Source: Micromonospora ureilytica
GTDB taxonomy: Bacteria > Actinomycetota > Actinomycetes > Mycobacteriales > Micromonosporaceae
Assembly (NCBI RefSeq): GCF_015751765.1
Contig: NZ_JADOTX010000001.1
Span: 372,001-436,000 of the forward strand
Direction of reading: 5' to 3'
DNA length: 64,000 bases
Position numbers and translations under genes: made by a program. Positions 25,189-34,554 of this stretch are shown in pieces; the stretch's first letter is position 1; each line of letters begins with the position of its first letter. The notes beneath the pieces were generated by a model, which saw nothing but the letters and a program-made list of their open reading frames with translations, searched no databases and was not told the origin of the DNA.

Positions 25189-26750
25189 CGGCGCAGTTCA
25201 CGCCGGCCGGCACGCTCACGGCCGAGGACCTGGGCGCCGTCCACCTGATCGGAGTGGGTGGGGTGGGCATGCTCGGCGTGGCCCGCCTGCTGCTCACCCG
25301 CGGCATCCGGGTCTCCGGCAGCGACCTGCGGGAGTGGCCTTCGCTGGCGGGCCTGCGGGCGCTCGGCGGCACCATCCACCTCAGCCACGAGGTGACCAAC
25401 CTCGACGGTGTGGACACCGTCGTCTACTCGTCGGCAATCCCGCAGGACCACCTGGAGCTGGTCGAGGCGCGTCGGCGCGGCCTGCGCGTGCTGCACCGCT
25501 CGGAGGCGCTCGCCGCGGCGATGACCGGCCGTCGGGCGGTGGCGGTCGCCGGCACGCACGGCAAGACCACCACCACCTCGATGGTGACGATGGTGCTCCA
25601 GCAGGCAGGTGTGGACCCGTCGTTCGTGATCGGCGGGGAGATCTCCGAGGTCGGCTCGGGCGCCCACCACGGCACCGGTGAGCACTTCGTGGTCGAGGCG
25701 GACGAGAGCGACCGCTCGTTCCTCATCTACCGCCCGTACGTCTCGATCATCACGAACGTCGAGGCGGACCACCTGAACACCTACGGCGACTACGCGACGC
25801 TGGAGGCGGCGTTTGTGGAGTTCGCCGGCCTCACCGACCCGGACGGGTTCATCATCACCTGCGCCGACGACCCGGGCGGTCGGCGGCTGGCCGAGAGCCT
25901 GCGGTCCGAGGGACGACGGGTGTACACCTACGGCGAGGCGGCCGACGCCGACCTGCGGTTGACCGAGATGGTCTCCTCCGCACGTGGGGTGCGCTACCTG
26001 GCCGCGATCGACGGCCGGTCGCTCGGCGAGTTCCGGCTGCCGGTGCCGGGGCGGCACATGGGGCTGAACAGCGCCGCCGCGGTGCTGGCCGCGTACCTGC
26101 TGGAGCTGCCGCTGGAGGCGGCGGAGGCGGCGTTGGCGGTCTTCCCCGGCGTGCGGCGGCGCTTCGAGCGCAAGGGTGTCGCGGACGGTGTGCTGGTCTA
26201 CGACGAGTACGCCTACCACCCGACCTCGATGACCCTGGCGAACCAGACGTTGCGCGAGGTCGCCGGGGACGGCCGGCTGATCGTCGTCTTCCAGCCGTAC
26301 CGGCTGTACCGCACCCGCGACAACCAGGCGGAGATCGCCAAGGCGCTGGCCATCGCCGACGAGGTGGTGTTGTTGGAGGTGTTCGGGCCGGGTGAGTTGC
26401 GTCAGCCCGGCGAGGGCTCGGCCGCGCTGATCGCGGCGGTGGATCTGCCCGCCGACCGCAAGGTCTTCGTGGAGTCGTGGGAGCAGGCCCCGGTCGAGGT
26501 GGCCCGTCGCGCCCGCTCGGGAGACGTGGTGGTCACCATGGGCGCCCCGCCGATCTCGCTGATGGGCGACGAGCTGCTGGCCGCCCTGGGTGAGCGTACG
26601 GCCGGCTCGGCGCCGACCTCGACTGTCGACCCGGTGGCCACCACCCCGGCGATCGGTGATCCGGTGCCGGGTGGGGCCACGTCCGGTGGCGACGGCGCGG
26701 CTCTCGGTGGCACCGCCGTGCCCGGCGGCTCGGCGCCCGCGGCCGGATGA
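25185..26750 (+). CDS. murC: UDP-N-acetylmuramate:L-alanine ligase
   Basis: 521 aa. Adds L-Ala to UDP-MurNAc, the first stem-peptide step. The N-terminal G-V-G-G-V-G-M motif binds the UDP sugar, the P-loop is A-G-T-H-G-K-T-T-T-T, and E-A-D-E-S-D is the Mg site. The usual H-P-T motif is in Y-D-E-Y-A-Y-H-P-T and Q-P-Y-R-L-Y-R-T replaces the commoner Q-P-H-R-Y-x-R-T. The last ~55 residues are a Gly/Ala/Pro/Thr low-complexity tail not needed for catalysis. Both ends overlap neighbours by ATGA. Confidence 0.96.
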   Translation: MTAQFTPAGTLTAEDLGAVHLIGVGGVGMLGVARLLLTRGIRVSGSDLREWPSLAGLRALGGTIHLSHEVTNLDGVDTVVYSSAIPQDHLELVEARRRGLRVLHRSEALAAAMTGRRAVAVAGTHGKTTTTSMVTMVLQQAGVDPSFVIGGEISEVGSGAHHGTGEHFVVEADESDRSFLIYRPYVSIITNVEADHLNTYGDYATLEAAFVEFAGLTDPDGFIITCADDPGGRRLAESLRSEGRRVYTYGEAADADLRLTEMVSSARGVRYLAAIDGRSLGEFRLPVPGRHMGLNSAAAVLAAYLLELPLEAAEAALAVFPGVRRRFERKGVADGVLVYDEYAYHPTSMTLANQTLREVAGDGRLIVVFQPYRLYRTRDNQAEIAKALAIADEVVLLEVFGPGELRQPGEGSAALIAAVDLPADRKVFVESWEQAPVEVARRARSGDVVVTMGAPPISLMGDELLAALGERTAGSAPTSTVDPVATTPAIGDPVPGGATSGGDGAALGGTAVPGGSAPAAG

Positions 26751-27565
26751 GTCCCGGCCCGGCCCGAGGGCGGACCAGCGCCGCCGACGGCGGCGCCCCG
26801 CGCCGAGGTCCGGCCCGGCGGTGGCAGCTGGTCCGGGCCGGCCGCGACGCGGTACCGCCCTCGACCCGCCGGTTCATGGCCCGTGCCCGGCAGCGTCGCA
26901 TGCGTGCGGCGCTGCCGTGGGCGGTGGCCGCCGGGGTGCTCGCCCTGGCCGGGCTGGTCGCCTGGACGGTGCTCGGCACCGGCCTGTTCGGCGTGCGCGA
27001 GGTACGGGTGGAGGGCGCCGACCTGGTCACTCCGGTGCAGGTGCACGACGCGGTAGGCGTTCCGGACGGGGTGCCGCTGGCCCGGGTGGACCTGGCCGCC
27101 GCCGCCCGGCGGGTCGGCGCGCTGCCGGCGGTCGAGCGGGCCACGGTGTCCCGGGACTGGCCCGGCGCGTTGGTGGTGCGGGTGACCGAGCGGACCGCTG
27201 TGGCGCTGGTGCCGCAGGGCGAGGCGTTCGCCCTGATCGACCGGAGCGGGGTGGCGTTCCGGACGGTGGAGCGACGCCCCGCCGGGCTGCCGCAGGTGAC
27301 GGTGGCCCGTCCGGCCGCCGACGACCCGGGCACCCGGGCCGCGCTGGAGGTGCTCGTCGCGCTGACGCCGCAGCTGCGCGCGGAGTTGGTGGACGTGAAC
27401 GTGGAGGGGCTGGCCCGGATCAGCCTGCGGTTGCGGGGGGATCGGACGGTGGTCTGGGGCGACGCGAGCCGGGGCACGGACAAGGCCCGGGTGGCCACCG
27501 CGCTGCTCGGCGAGGACACCGACCGGATCGACGTGAGCGCGCCGGATGTGGTGACCTTTCGTTGA
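26747..27565 (+). CDS. ftsQ: Cell division protein FtsQ (DivIB)
   Basis: 272 aa. Bitopic division protein of the FtsQLB complex. A basic cytoplasmic N-terminus of about 65 residues leads to one membrane helix (about 66-88). A POTRA domain follows (V-R-E-V-R-V-E-G-A and on, about 90-160), then the FtsQ/DivIB beta domain ending D-V-V-T-F-R. ATG overlaps the murC stop. It is the last of the coupled run murE-ftsQ; a 244-bp gap with a strong promoter separates it from ftsZ. Confidence 0.95.
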   Translation: MSPGPARGRTSAADGGAPRRGPARRWQLVRAGRDAVPPSTRRFMARARQRRMRAALPWAVAAGVLALAGLVAWTVLGTGLFGVREVRVEGADLVTPVQVHDAVGVPDGVPLARVDLAAAARRVGALPAVERATVSRDWPGALVVRVTERTAVALVPQGEAFALIDRSGVAFRTVERRPAGLPQVTVARPAADDPGTRAALEVLVALTPQLRAELVDVNVEGLARISLRLRGDRTVVWGDASRGTDKARVATALLGEDTDRIDVSAPDVVTFR

Positions 27566-27674
27566 TCGGTGAGCGTGCGGGACGTGACAGGTCACGCTCC
27601 GCTCGGCGACACGCCGTCCGGGTCCTTGGCTCATCGGGCGGTGGCGCTTACGTTGCCCCGAAGAGCTTCAGTGG

Positions 27675-27703
27675 TTGACATAACTGTAAGCCTCTAGTAG
27701 AGG
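27675..27703 (+). promoter_or_regulatory. ftsZ promoter
   Basis: TTGACA (27675-27680), a 17-nt spacer and TAGAGG (27698-27703) form the best sigma-A-like promoter in the window. The -10 is the right half of the perfect palindrome CCTCTAGTAGAGG (27691-27703), a possible operator. The leader to ATG 27810 is about 100 nt. The rest of 27566-27809 shows no gene. Confidence 0.72.
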
Positions 27704-27809
27704 GTTAGGGTTCACCCCTGATCCTCGTTGGTGACAGCTGTCGTCGGCCGCTGGTCTGGCCACGCCGTACCCGGTCGGCCGAAGCCAATCTCGAAGGAAA
27801 GGACCGGAG

Positions 27810-28925
27810 ATGACACCTCCGCACAACTACCTGGCGGTCATCAAGGTCGTCGGCATCGGGGGTGGCGGCGTCAACGCCGTCAACCGGATGATCGAGGTTG
27901 GGCTCAAGGGCGTCGAGTTCATCGCGATCAACACCGATGCCCAGGCGCTGCTGATGAGCGACGCCGACGTCAAGCTCGACGTCGGCCGGGAGCTGACCCG
28001 TGGCCTGGGGGCCGGGGCCAACCCGGACGTCGGGAAGAACGCCGCCGAGGACCACCGCGACGAGATCGAGGAAGTGCTCAAGGGCGCCGACATGGTCTTC
28101 GTGACCTGCGGTGAGGGCGGCGGCACCGGCACCGGTGGCGCGCCCGTGGTGGCCAACATCGCCCGCAAGCTCGGCGCACTGACCATCGGTGTGGTGACCC
28201 GGCCGTTCTCCTTCGAGGGCAAGCGCCGTCAGGTGCAGGCCGAGACGGGGATCGACGAACTCCGCAACCAGTGCGACACGCTCATCGTCATCCCGAACGA
28301 CCGGCTGCTGGCCCTGGGCGATCGCAACATCAGCATGATGGACGCGTTCCGCACGGCCGACCAGGTGCTGCTCTCGGGTGTGCAGGGCATCACCGACCTG
28401 ATCACCACCCCGGGTCTGATCAACCTGGACTTCGCCGACGTCAAGAGCGTGATGAGCGGCGCCGGCAGCGCGTTGATGGGCATCGGCAGCGCCCGCGGCG
28501 AGAACCGCGCGGTCGAGGCGGCCGAGGCGGCCATCTCCAGCCCACTGCTGGAGCAGAGCATGGACGGCGCGCGGGGTGTGCTGCTCTCCATCGCCGGCGG
28601 CTCCGACCTGGGTCTGTTCGAGATCAACGACGCCGCCCAACTGGTCACCGACGCGGCCCACCCGGACGCCAACATCATCTTCGGCGCGGTCATCGACGAC
28701 GCGCTCGGTGACGAGGTGCGGGTGACGGTCATCGCGGCCGGCTTCGACGGCGGCACGCCCGCGTACAAGGCGGCCGAGCCGACCCGCAAGTCCAACACCA
28801 ACCAGCCGGCACCGCAGAGCACTCCGGCGCCGGCGCCGGCCACCAACCCCACTCCGGCCCAGTCGCCGCGTCGCGTGCTCTTCGACGACGTGGACGTTCC
28901 CGACTTTCTCAAGAACGGGTCCTGA
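27810..28925 (+). CDS. ftsZ: Cell division protein FtsZ
   Basis: 371 aa. Tubulin-like GTPase that forms the Z ring. ATG follows GGACCGGA. The GTP-binding G-G-G-T-G-T-G-G signature lies at about residues 105-112. The N-terminal [11 protein letters not shown] and the T7 loop N-L-D-F-A-D-V-K are intact. After a short Pro/Ala/Thr linker (about 320-350) the C-terminal peptide D-V-D-V-P-D-F-L-K is preserved; in actinobacteria this region contacts SepF and FtsW. It has its own promoter. Confidence 0.99.
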   Translation: MTPPHNYLAVIKVVGIGGGGVNAVNRMIEVGLKGVEFIAINTDAQALLMSDADVKLDVGRELTRGLGAGANPDVGKNAAEDHRDEIEEVLKGADMVFVTCGEGGGTGTGGAPVVANIARKLGALTIGVVTRPFSFEGKRRQVQAETGIDELRNQCDTLIVIPNDRLLALGDRNISMMDAFRTADQVLLSGVQGITDLITTPGLINLDFADVKSVMSGAGSALMGIGSARGENRAVEAAEAAISSPLLEQSMDGARGVLLSIAGGSDLGLFEINDAAQLVTDAAHPDANIIFGAVIDDALGDEVRVTVIAAGFDGGTPAYKAAEPTRKSNTNQPAPQSTPAPAPATNPTPAQSPRRVLFDDVDVPDFLKNGS

Positions 28926-28934
28926 GCACCGCCG

Positions 28935-29678
28935 ATGACCGACAGCTCAGCCACGGTACGACCGGATCGGCACGCCGAACTCGCGGCCGGTCTGGCGCAG
29001 GTTCGGTCCCGGGTCGATGATGCCTGCGCGCAGGCCGGCCGGGACCGCGCCGACGTCACGATGATCGCGGTGACGAAGACCTACCCGGCCAGCGACGTGC
29101 TGGCGCTGGCCGGGCTCGGGGTGACCGACATGGGGGAGAACCGCGACCAGGAGGCAGCCGGCAAGGCCGCCGAGGTGGCGGCTGCCGGGGTGCGTCCCTG
29201 CTGGCACTTCATCGGCCAGTTGCAGCGCAACAAGGCCCGCTCGGTGGTCCGTTACGCCGACGTGGTGCACTCCGTCGACAGTGTCCGGCTGGCCCGGGCG
29301 TTGGCCACCGCGACCGCCGACCGGCAGGCGCCGCTCGACGCCCTGATCCAGGTGAGCATCGACGGCGACGCGGCCCGGGGCGGAGCACTGCCCGACTCCG
29401 CGGATCCGGGCGCGGGGTTGGAGCCGGTGGCCGAGGCTGTCGCCGACGCGTCAGGGCTGCGTCTGGTGGGTCTCATGGCGGTCGCTCCGCTGGGGTGGGA
29501 GCCGGAGCGGGCGTTCGCCCGGCTCGCGGAGGTTGCCGACGCGTTTCGGGCAGTCCATCCGGGAGCCATCGCGCTCTCCGCCGGTATGAGCGGAGATTTC
29601 GAAATCGCGATCCGTTACGGCGCGACACATGTCCGCGTCGGTAGCGCGTTGCTCGGAATGCGTCCCACGCTGCGGTAG
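28935..29678 (+). CDS. YggS/YlmE family PLP-binding protein
   Basis: 247 aa. PLP-homeostasis protein with an alanine-racemase-like barrel. The PLP lysine is in A-V-T-K-T-Y-P (about residue 50) and the conserved G-E-N-R motif follows (about 72). H-F-I-G-Q-L-Q-R-N-K and the late S-x-G-M-S-G-D-x-x-x-A-I motif are present. It begins 9 nt after ftsZ and probably shares its transcript. In most actinomycetes a ylmD/yfiH (laccase-domain) gene lies between ftsZ and this gene; none is present here. Confidence 0.95.
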   Translation: MTDSSATVRPDRHAELAAGLAQVRSRVDDACAQAGRDRADVTMIAVTKTYPASDVLALAGLGVTDMGENRDQEAAGKAAEVAAAGVRPCWHFIGQLQRNKARSVVRYADVVHSVDSVRLARALATATADRQAPLDALIQVSIDGDAARGGALPDSADPGAGLEPVAEAVADASGLRLVGLMAVAPLGWEPERAFARLAEVADAFRAVHPGAIALSAGMSGDFEIAIRYGATHVRVGSALLGMRPTLR

Positions 29679-29710
29679 CCTGACCGCGAGACATGCAAAT
29701 TACATCAGTG

Positions 29711-29739
29711 TTGTTTCAGGGGCGGGCGTCTCCTAGTCG
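29711..29739 (+). promoter_or_regulatory. Candidate sepF promoter
   Basis: TTGTTT (29711-29716), a 17-nt spacer and TAGTCG (29734-29739) lie in an unusually AT-rich patch of the 192-nt gap before sepF. Both hexamers are weak matches. Confidence 0.35.
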
Positions 29740-29870
29740 GGGGTCGTGGCGCGCGACGCGAATCGCGCGCCGGGGGGATTGCCGTTCCGGTCCGATGGGC
29801 ATGGTTGTCCACTCGCGACGGGCGACATGGCACGGGGGCGCGTGCCGCACGGCGGACGGAAGGGCGCGGG

Positions 29871-30563
29871 ATGGGTGCACTGCGCAAGGCGGGGGTCTGG
29901 CTCGGTCTGGTCGAAGAAGACGACGAGCGGGCCTACGACGACGGTGGCTACGAAAAGGGTGGCTACCGCGACTCGCGTTACCGGCAGAGCCGGTACGCCG
30001 AGGAGTTCGCCGACGACGACGAGGACGACAACGAGGAGCCACCGGCTCCCCGGCCGCGCGACAGCGGGCGGGGTCGACTCTCCGAGCGGCCGAGCGGGCG
30101 GTTGAGCGAGTCGGAGCGCGGTGACGGTGAGCGTCCGGAGCGGGTCGAGCGGTCCAGCGTACGGTCGATCACCAGGTCGTCGGCGGGTGAGACCTCCGGC
30201 GCGCTGACCTACCACACGCGGGACAACCTTGCCCTCGCGCCGCAGGTCACGTCGCGTGAGCGGGCCCTGCCCGAGGAGGAGCAGCGTTACCAGATCACCA
30301 CGCTGCACCCCACCACCTACCGGGAGGCGCGCACCATCGGTGAGCACTTCCGCGACGGGGTCCCGGTGATCATCAATCTCACCGAGATGGATGAGGCCGA
30401 TGCCCGCCGTCTGGTGGACTTCGCCGCCGGACTGGCGTTCGGCCTGCGCGGTACGATCGAGCGCGTGACCAATCGGGTGTTCCTGCTCTCACCGGCTAAC
30501 GTCCAGGTCACCGCTGAGGACAAAGCCAAGATCGCTGAGGGCGGCTTTTTCAGTCTGAGTTGA
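29871..30563 (+). CDS. sepF: Cell division protein SepF
   Basis: 230 aa. Membrane anchor of FtsZ in actinobacteria, which lack FtsA and ZipA. ATG 29871 gives the N-terminus [13 protein letters not shown], the amphipathic membrane-targeting helix. An acidic, Arg/Tyr-rich linker (about 20-120) follows, then the C-terminal SepF core (about 140-225) with H-P-T-T-Y-R-E-A-R and V-I-N-L-T-E-M. In-frame starts further upstream would hide the amphipathic helix and were rejected. Confidence 0.97.
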   Translation: MGALRKAGVWLGLVEEDDERAYDDGGYEKGGYRDSRYRQSRYAEEFADDDEDDNEEPPAPRPRDSGRGRLSERPSGRLSESERGDGERPERVERSSVRSITRSSAGETSGALTYHTRDNLALAPQVTSRERALPEEEQRYQITTLHPTTYREARTIGEHFRDGVPVIINLTEMDEADARRLVDFAAGLAFGLRGTIERVTNRVFLLSPANVQVTAEDKAKIAEGGFFSLS

Positions 30564-30593
30564 CCCCGCCCGACCCGAGGGACGTCGCTGACC

Positions 30594-30899
30594 GTGTTGT
30601 CGATCTTACTGCAAGTGCTGTACCTGATCCTTTATGTCTTCCTGCTCCTTCTTCTGTCCCGGTTCGTGTTGAGCGCCGTTCTGCAGTACGGCCGTCGCTG
30701 GCAACCGGGGCGTGGAGCATCGGCAGGATTGGAATCCGTGTGGAGCGTCACTGATCCCCCTCTCAACGCGTTGAGGCGTGTGATCCCTCCGCTGCGAATT
30801 GGTACCGTGAGCATCGACCTGGCCTCCCTTGTGCTCCTGGTTATCCTGTTCGTGCTGATGGAGTTCGTGTTAGGGCCGTCGATCAGGGCATCTGCCTGA
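30594..30899 (+). CDS. YggT family membrane protein (SepG/YlmG-like)
   Basis: 101 aa, GTG start with GAGGGA upstream. Two hydrophobic segments (about residues 1-28 and 76-96) flank a short loop containing [13 protein letters not shown], the YggT signature. In Streptomyces the counterpart between sepF and divIVA (SepG) helps localise FtsZ. Its stop overlaps an ATG (TGATG), but that ATG is not the likely divIVA start. Confidence 0.93.
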   Translation: MLSILLQVLYLILYVFLLLLLSRFVLSAVLQYGRRWQPGRGASAGLESVWSVTDPPLNALRRVIPPLRIGTVSIDLASLVLLVILFVLMEFVLGPSIRASA

Positions 30900-30943
30900 T
30901 GACCGACGCGCTTTCGCGGCCGCAACTGACCCGAGGAGTTTCG

Positions 30944-31753
30944 ATGCCGCTGACCCCGGCCGACGTCCACAACGTCGCCTTCAAAAAGCCGCCGATCGGC
31001 AAGCGGGGGTATGACGAGGAGGAGGTCGACGCCTTCCTGGACGAGGTCGAGCGCGAGCTCGCCCGTCTCATCGAGGAAAACAACGAGCTGCGCGCCCAGG
31101 TGGAGCGCGGCGGCCGCGGCGGTGCCCCCGCGGGCCCCGGCGGCGACGCCCGACTGGCGGCGGAGCTCAACGACGTCAAGGCCCAACTGGACCGCGTGCA
31201 GCGCGACAAGTCGGCGGCCGAGCAGGCTGCCCGCGCGATGCAGGCCGAGCTGGAGCAGGTCCGCGCGACCGGCGGCCCGGCCGGCGGCGTCACCGGTGAC
31301 GGTGAGCAGCAGGCCCTGCGCGTGCTGATGATGGCCCAGCGCACCGCCGACGACCACGTGTCCGACGCTCGCCGCGAGGCCGACCAGCTGCTGTCCGAGG
31401 CTCGCGGCAAGGCCGAGGAGGTGACCCGGGAGGCGCGCGCGAAGGCTGACGCCCTCGAGCGGGACGCCCGCCAGCGGCACCAGGAGGCCATGGGCGGCCT
31501 GGACGCCAAGCGCACGGCGCTGCAGAAGCACATCGAGGAGCTCAAGCAGTTCGAGCGCGAGTACCGCACCCGGCTCAAGGCGTACCTGGAGAGCCAGCTG
31601 CGTGACCTCGACGGTCGTGGCCAGGGCCTCGAGGCCGAGATGACCCGCTCCGAAGCCGGCCGGGTCGCTGGCGGCAACGGGCTGGCCGCAGCGGGCCTCG
31701 CTGGTTCATACGGCGGCGGCGGGCGCTCCGGCGCCCTCGAAGCCGGACGCTGA
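30944..31753 (+). CDS. divIVA: DivIVA / Wag31 polar growth protein
   Basis: 269 aa. Coiled-coil scaffold that marks curved membrane at poles and septa and directs polar wall growth. ATG 30944 was chosen because CGAGGAG lies 6-12 nt upstream and it gives the conserved [14 protein letters not shown]-terminus; an ATG at 30899 would add 15 residues. The N-terminal domain contains [14 protein letters not shown] long coiled coil (about 130-245) follows a Gly-rich linker, and the tail is Gly/Ala-rich. Confidence 0.97.
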   Translation: MPLTPADVHNVAFKKPPIGKRGYDEEEVDAFLDEVERELARLIEENNELRAQVERGGRGGAPAGPGGDARLAAELNDVKAQLDRVQRDKSAAEQAARAMQAELEQVRATGGPAGGVTGDGEQQALRVLMMAQRTADDHVSDARREADQLLSEARGKAEEVTREARAKADALERDARQRHQEAMGGLDAKRTALQKHIEELKQFEREYRTRLKAYLESQLRDLDGRGQGLEAEMTRSEAGRVAGGNGLAAAGLAGSYGGGGRSGALEAGR

Positions 31754-31758
31754 GCACC

Positions 31759-31799
31759 GGCCGGCGATCGCTGTCCGCCAATGGTGACGGTCGCCGGCC
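31759..31799 (+). terminator. Terminator-like hairpin after divIVA
   Basis: GGCCGGCGA (31759-31767) pairs with TCGCCGGCC (31791-31799). It begins 5 nt after the divIVA stop and marks the likely end of the dcw transcripts. Confidence 0.55.
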
Positions 31800-31833
31800 C
31801 TGCCTGGACGGTTCGACGCGGCGGGGGTGAGCC

Positions 31834-32601
31834 GTGATAGTCGCAAGTCTTCTGCTCATCCTCGTCGCGGTGGTGCTGCTGGTGCTCGGCCTGGCCGGTG
31901 GCTCCAGCTTCTTGTTGGTCATCTCCATCGCGGCCAGTCTGCTGGCCGCCGTGGCGTTGGTGGTGGGCGCCCGCCAGGCAGCCGCCAATCGCGCCATGGC
32001 GGATCCCGGCCGGCCCGACCGGCGACACCCCGACGCACCCCGCACGGCCAGCCAGGCCACGCCGGGTGTCGCGTACGGGCCGCCGCTGGTCGAGCCGGAG
32101 GTGCCGGTCCAGCACGTGCCCACGACGTTTGGTACCGGCGGCACCGGGTGGCGGCAACCACCCGTGCCGCCGGTCGACCATGCGCCGCCGGTCGACTCGG
32201 GTGACGATGACGTGTCGCCGCGCGTCGACGAGGCGTCGCCGTACAACAAGGGGTCGTCGTTCGCGACTGCGGCGGACGAGGCGCCTTCGCGGGCCCGGCC
32301 GGTCAGCCCGGCGTCGCCGGTCGCGGCGTCGACCGACGACGTGTTCGACCCTGCGGTTTCGGCGGTCGACGAGCCGGCTGTCCAGCAGATCACGGCCGCC
32401 GAGGCGGCCCGGGTGGCGCGACTGCTCGACGCCGTCGAGGTCGTCGACGGCCGCCCGCGCTACCACCTCGACAGCTGTCCCCACCTGGTTGGCTGGCAGC
32501 CCGAGACGCTGCCGGTCGCCGAGGCCGTGGAGCTCGGCTTCACTCCGTGCGCGCACTGCGCGCCGGCGACCGCTCTCCTCGCCGACGCCCGGCCGATCTG
32601 A
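31834..32601 (+). CDS. Membrane protein with C-terminal Cys-rich domain, unknown function
   Basis: 255 aa, GTG start after GCGGGGGTGA. Two closely spaced membrane helices (about residues 3-25 and 27-48) are followed by a Pro/Val/Asp-rich disordered region (about 60-185). A conserved-looking C-terminal segment follows, with R-Y-H-L-D-S-C-P-H-L near 210 and G-F-T-P-C-A-H-C near 238. The H/C pattern (Y-H-x3-C-x-x-L then P-C-x-x-C) resembles small metal-binding modules such as the Ada N-terminal knuckle. I do not recognise the family. It sits directly after divIVA and may be envelope-linked, but no role is claimed. Confidence 0.7.
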   Translation: MIVASLLLILVAVVLLVLGLAGGSSFLLVISIAASLLAAVALVVGARQAAANRAMADPGRPDRRHPDAPRTASQATPGVAYGPPLVEPEVPVQHVPTTFGTGGTGWRQPPVPPVDHAPPVDSGDDDVSPRVDEASPYNKGSSFATAADEAPSRARPVSPASPVAASTDDVFDPAVSAVDEPAVQQITAAEAARVARLLDAVEVVDGRPRYHLDSCPHLVGWQPETLPVAEAVELGFTPCAHCAPATALLADARPI

Positions 32602-32611
32602 AGCGGCGCCG

Positions 32612-32917
32612 GTGCCCGCGCAGGACACGCTCACCGTGGCGGTACGGGTGAAGCCTGGTGCCTCCCGGGGCCGGGTGGGTGGCCGCTTCGACGGCCCGCA
32701 CGGGCCCGCCCTCGTGATCGCGGTCCACGAGCCGGCCGTCGACGGTCGCGCCACCGAGGCGGCCCGCCGGGCGTTGGCCGGCGCGTTGGGCGTCCGACCG
32801 GCCGCGGTGTCACTGCGTACCGGCGCGGCCAGCCGGGACAAGCTCTTCCTCGTCGATCGGCCCGGCCCGGAGATGCCCGGGGTGCTGCGCCGCCTGCGCG
32901 ACGGATCCGCCGAGTGA
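32612..32917 (+). CDS. DUF167 (YggU) family protein
   Basis: 101 aa, GTG start 10 nt after the upstream stop. The whole protein is one DUF167 domain: V-A-V-R-V-K-P-G-A-S, A-L-V-I-A-V-H-E-P-A-V-D-G-R-A-T-E-A, and S-R-D-K-L-F at the end. The family is small and widespread with no defined reaction. Genes of this family often lie near yggT/yggS, consistent with this neighbourhood. Confidence 0.9.
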   Translation: MPAQDTLTVAVRVKPGASRGRVGGRFDGPHGPALVIAVHEPAVDGRATEAARRALAGALGVRPAAVSLRTGAASRDKLFLVDRPGPEMPGVLRRLRDGSAE

Positions 32918-32939
32918 GGACAGCCCAGGCAAGGCAGCC

Positions 32940-34439
32940 GTGACGCCCGGGTTGGATATCGCGCTGCTGCTCGGTGCGGCCGTGCTGCTGGTCGCCGTCG
33001 GCGCGGTGCGGCTCTCCACCCGGCTCGGCGTGCCCAGCCTCCTGGTCTACCTGGCGTTGGGCGTGGCGATCGGCGAGGGCGGGTTGGGCATCCGTTTCGA
33101 CGATGTCGAGCTGACCCGGACCCTCGGCTTCTGCGCGCTGATCGTGATCATCGCGGAGGGCGGCCTCACCGCCCGGTGGAGCACGCTGCGCCCGGTGCTC
33201 GGGTTGGCCTCCGCGCTCTCCACGGTCGGCGTGATCGTCAGCATCGTGGTGGTCGGCGTCGCCGTGCACCTGCTGCTGGGGCTGGACTGGCGGTTGGCGC
33301 TGCTCTACGGCGCGGTGCTCTCGTCCACTGACGCGGCGGCCGTCTTCGCCACCCTGCGCCGGCTGCGGTTGCCGCCCCGGCTGGTGGCGACACTGGAGGC
33401 CGAGTCGGGGATGAACGACGCCCCGGTGGTGCTGCTGGTGGTGCTGCTGTCGCACCAGGGCTTTGCGCACCCGTGGTGGTACGAGCTCGCGCTTGTCTGC
33501 TACGAACTGGGCGTCGGTGCGGCGGTGGGCGTGGCCGCGGGCGTTGCCGGCACCTGGGCGCTGCGCCGGGCGGCGCTGCCCTCGGCCGGGCTCTACCCGA
33601 TCGCGGCGGTGGGCATCACGGTGCTGGCGTACGCCGCCGGGGCGGTTCTGCACGCCTCGGGGTTCCTCGCCGTCTACGTGGCCGGGGTGCTGCTGGGCAA
33701 TGCCCGGCTGTCGCACCGGCAGGCGATTCTCGGCTTCGCGGACGGGCTGGCCTGGCTCGCCCAGATCGGGTTGTTCGTCCTGCTCGGGTTGCTGGTCTCG
33801 CCGGGACGGCTGGACGCGGCGGTGCTACCCGCGGTGGTCGCCGGGCTGGCCCTGGTGCTGCTGGCCCGGCCGCTGTCGGTGGCCGTCACGGCGTTGCCGT
33901 TCCGGGTCGGCCTTCGAGAACAGGCGTTCCTGTCCTGGGCCGGGTTGCGCGGGGCGGTGCCGATCGTGCTGGCCACCATTCCGCTCTCCGAGCGGGTGCC
34001 CGGCGCGGAGCGGCTCTTCGACGTGGTCTTCGTGCTGGTGGTGATCTTCACGCTGGTGCAGACCGGGACGCTGGGGCCGTTCGCCCGCCGGTTGGGGGTG
34101 ACCGCGCCGGCTGAGGCCGCCGAGATCCACGTGGAGACCGCGCCGCTGGAGCGGATGCGGGCGGACCTGCTCCAGGTGGAGGTGCCGCCGGGCTCGCGAC
34201 TGGCGGGCGTGCACGTGGACGAGCTGCGGCTCCCGCTGGGCGCCTCGGTGACCCTGGTGCTGCGTGACGGCGTGGGCTTCGTGCCCGCACCGGACACCCG
34301 GTTGAAGACCGGCGACAGTCTGCTGATCGTGGCGACCGCCGGGGTACGGGACGCTGCGGAACGGCGGTTGCGGGCGGTCAGTCGGCGGGGTCGTCTGGCC
34401 CGATGGTTTGGTGAGTACGGGGATGAGGCGGTCGATTGA
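32940..34439 (+). CDS. Potassium/proton antiporter (CPA, NhaP2/CvrA-like)
   Basis: 499 aa, GTG start. About twelve to thirteen membrane helices (residues 5-385) contain the cation/proton-antiporter core motifs S-S-T-D-A-A-A-V-F and E-S-G-M-N-D-A-P, the transport aspartate being in M-N-D. A cytoplasmic RCK_C (TrkA-C) domain follows at about 405-475 with the typical P-L-G-A-S-V-T-L-V-L and L-K-T-G-D-S-L-L-I-V-A-T. That combination marks K+/H+ antiporters of the NhaP2 type. Substrate preference for K+ is family-based. Confidence 0.88.
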   Translation: MTPGLDIALLLGAAVLLVAVGAVRLSTRLGVPSLLVYLALGVAIGEGGLGIRFDDVELTRTLGFCALIVIIAEGGLTARWSTLRPVLGLASALSTVGVIVSIVVVGVAVHLLLGLDWRLALLYGAVLSSTDAAAVFATLRRLRLPPRLVATLEAESGMNDAPVVLLVVLLSHQGFAHPWWYELALVCYELGVGAAVGVAAGVAGTWALRRAALPSAGLYPIAAVGITVLAYAAGAVLHASGFLAVYVAGVLLGNARLSHRQAILGFADGLAWLAQIGLFVLLGLLVSPGRLDAAVLPAVVAGLALVLLARPLSVAVTALPFRVGLREQAFLSWAGLRGAVPIVLATIPLSERVPGAERLFDVVFVLVVIFTLVQTGTLGPFARRLGVTAPAEAAEIHVETAPLERMRADLLQVEVPPGSRLAGVHVDELRLPLGASVTLVLRDGVGFVPAPDTRLKTGDSLLIVATAGVRDAAERRLRAVSRRGRLARWFGEYGDEAVD

Positions 34440-34509
34440 TCTGCTAGCGTTCCCTTTGCCCCAGTTAGGCAGGGCTAGGGGCTGTTAGACGGTGCGACGG
34501 TGCGGCACG

Positions 34510-34538
34510 TTGTCGGACGCCTGTACGTTCCGTATTCT
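34510..34538 (+). promoter_or_regulatory. Promoter of the DksA/TraR-family gene
   Basis: TTGTCG (34510-34515), a 17-nt spacer and TATTCT (34533-34538) make a good sigma-A-like promoter. The predicted leader is about 120 nt. Confidence 0.65.
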
Positions 34539-34554
34539 TGCCAATCTCCGGAGT

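Noticed and set aside
30899..30943. Longer divIVA start at ATG 30899 overlapping the yggT stop
   Set aside because: It would add residues before the conserved [10 protein letters not shown] start, which has its own ribosome site.
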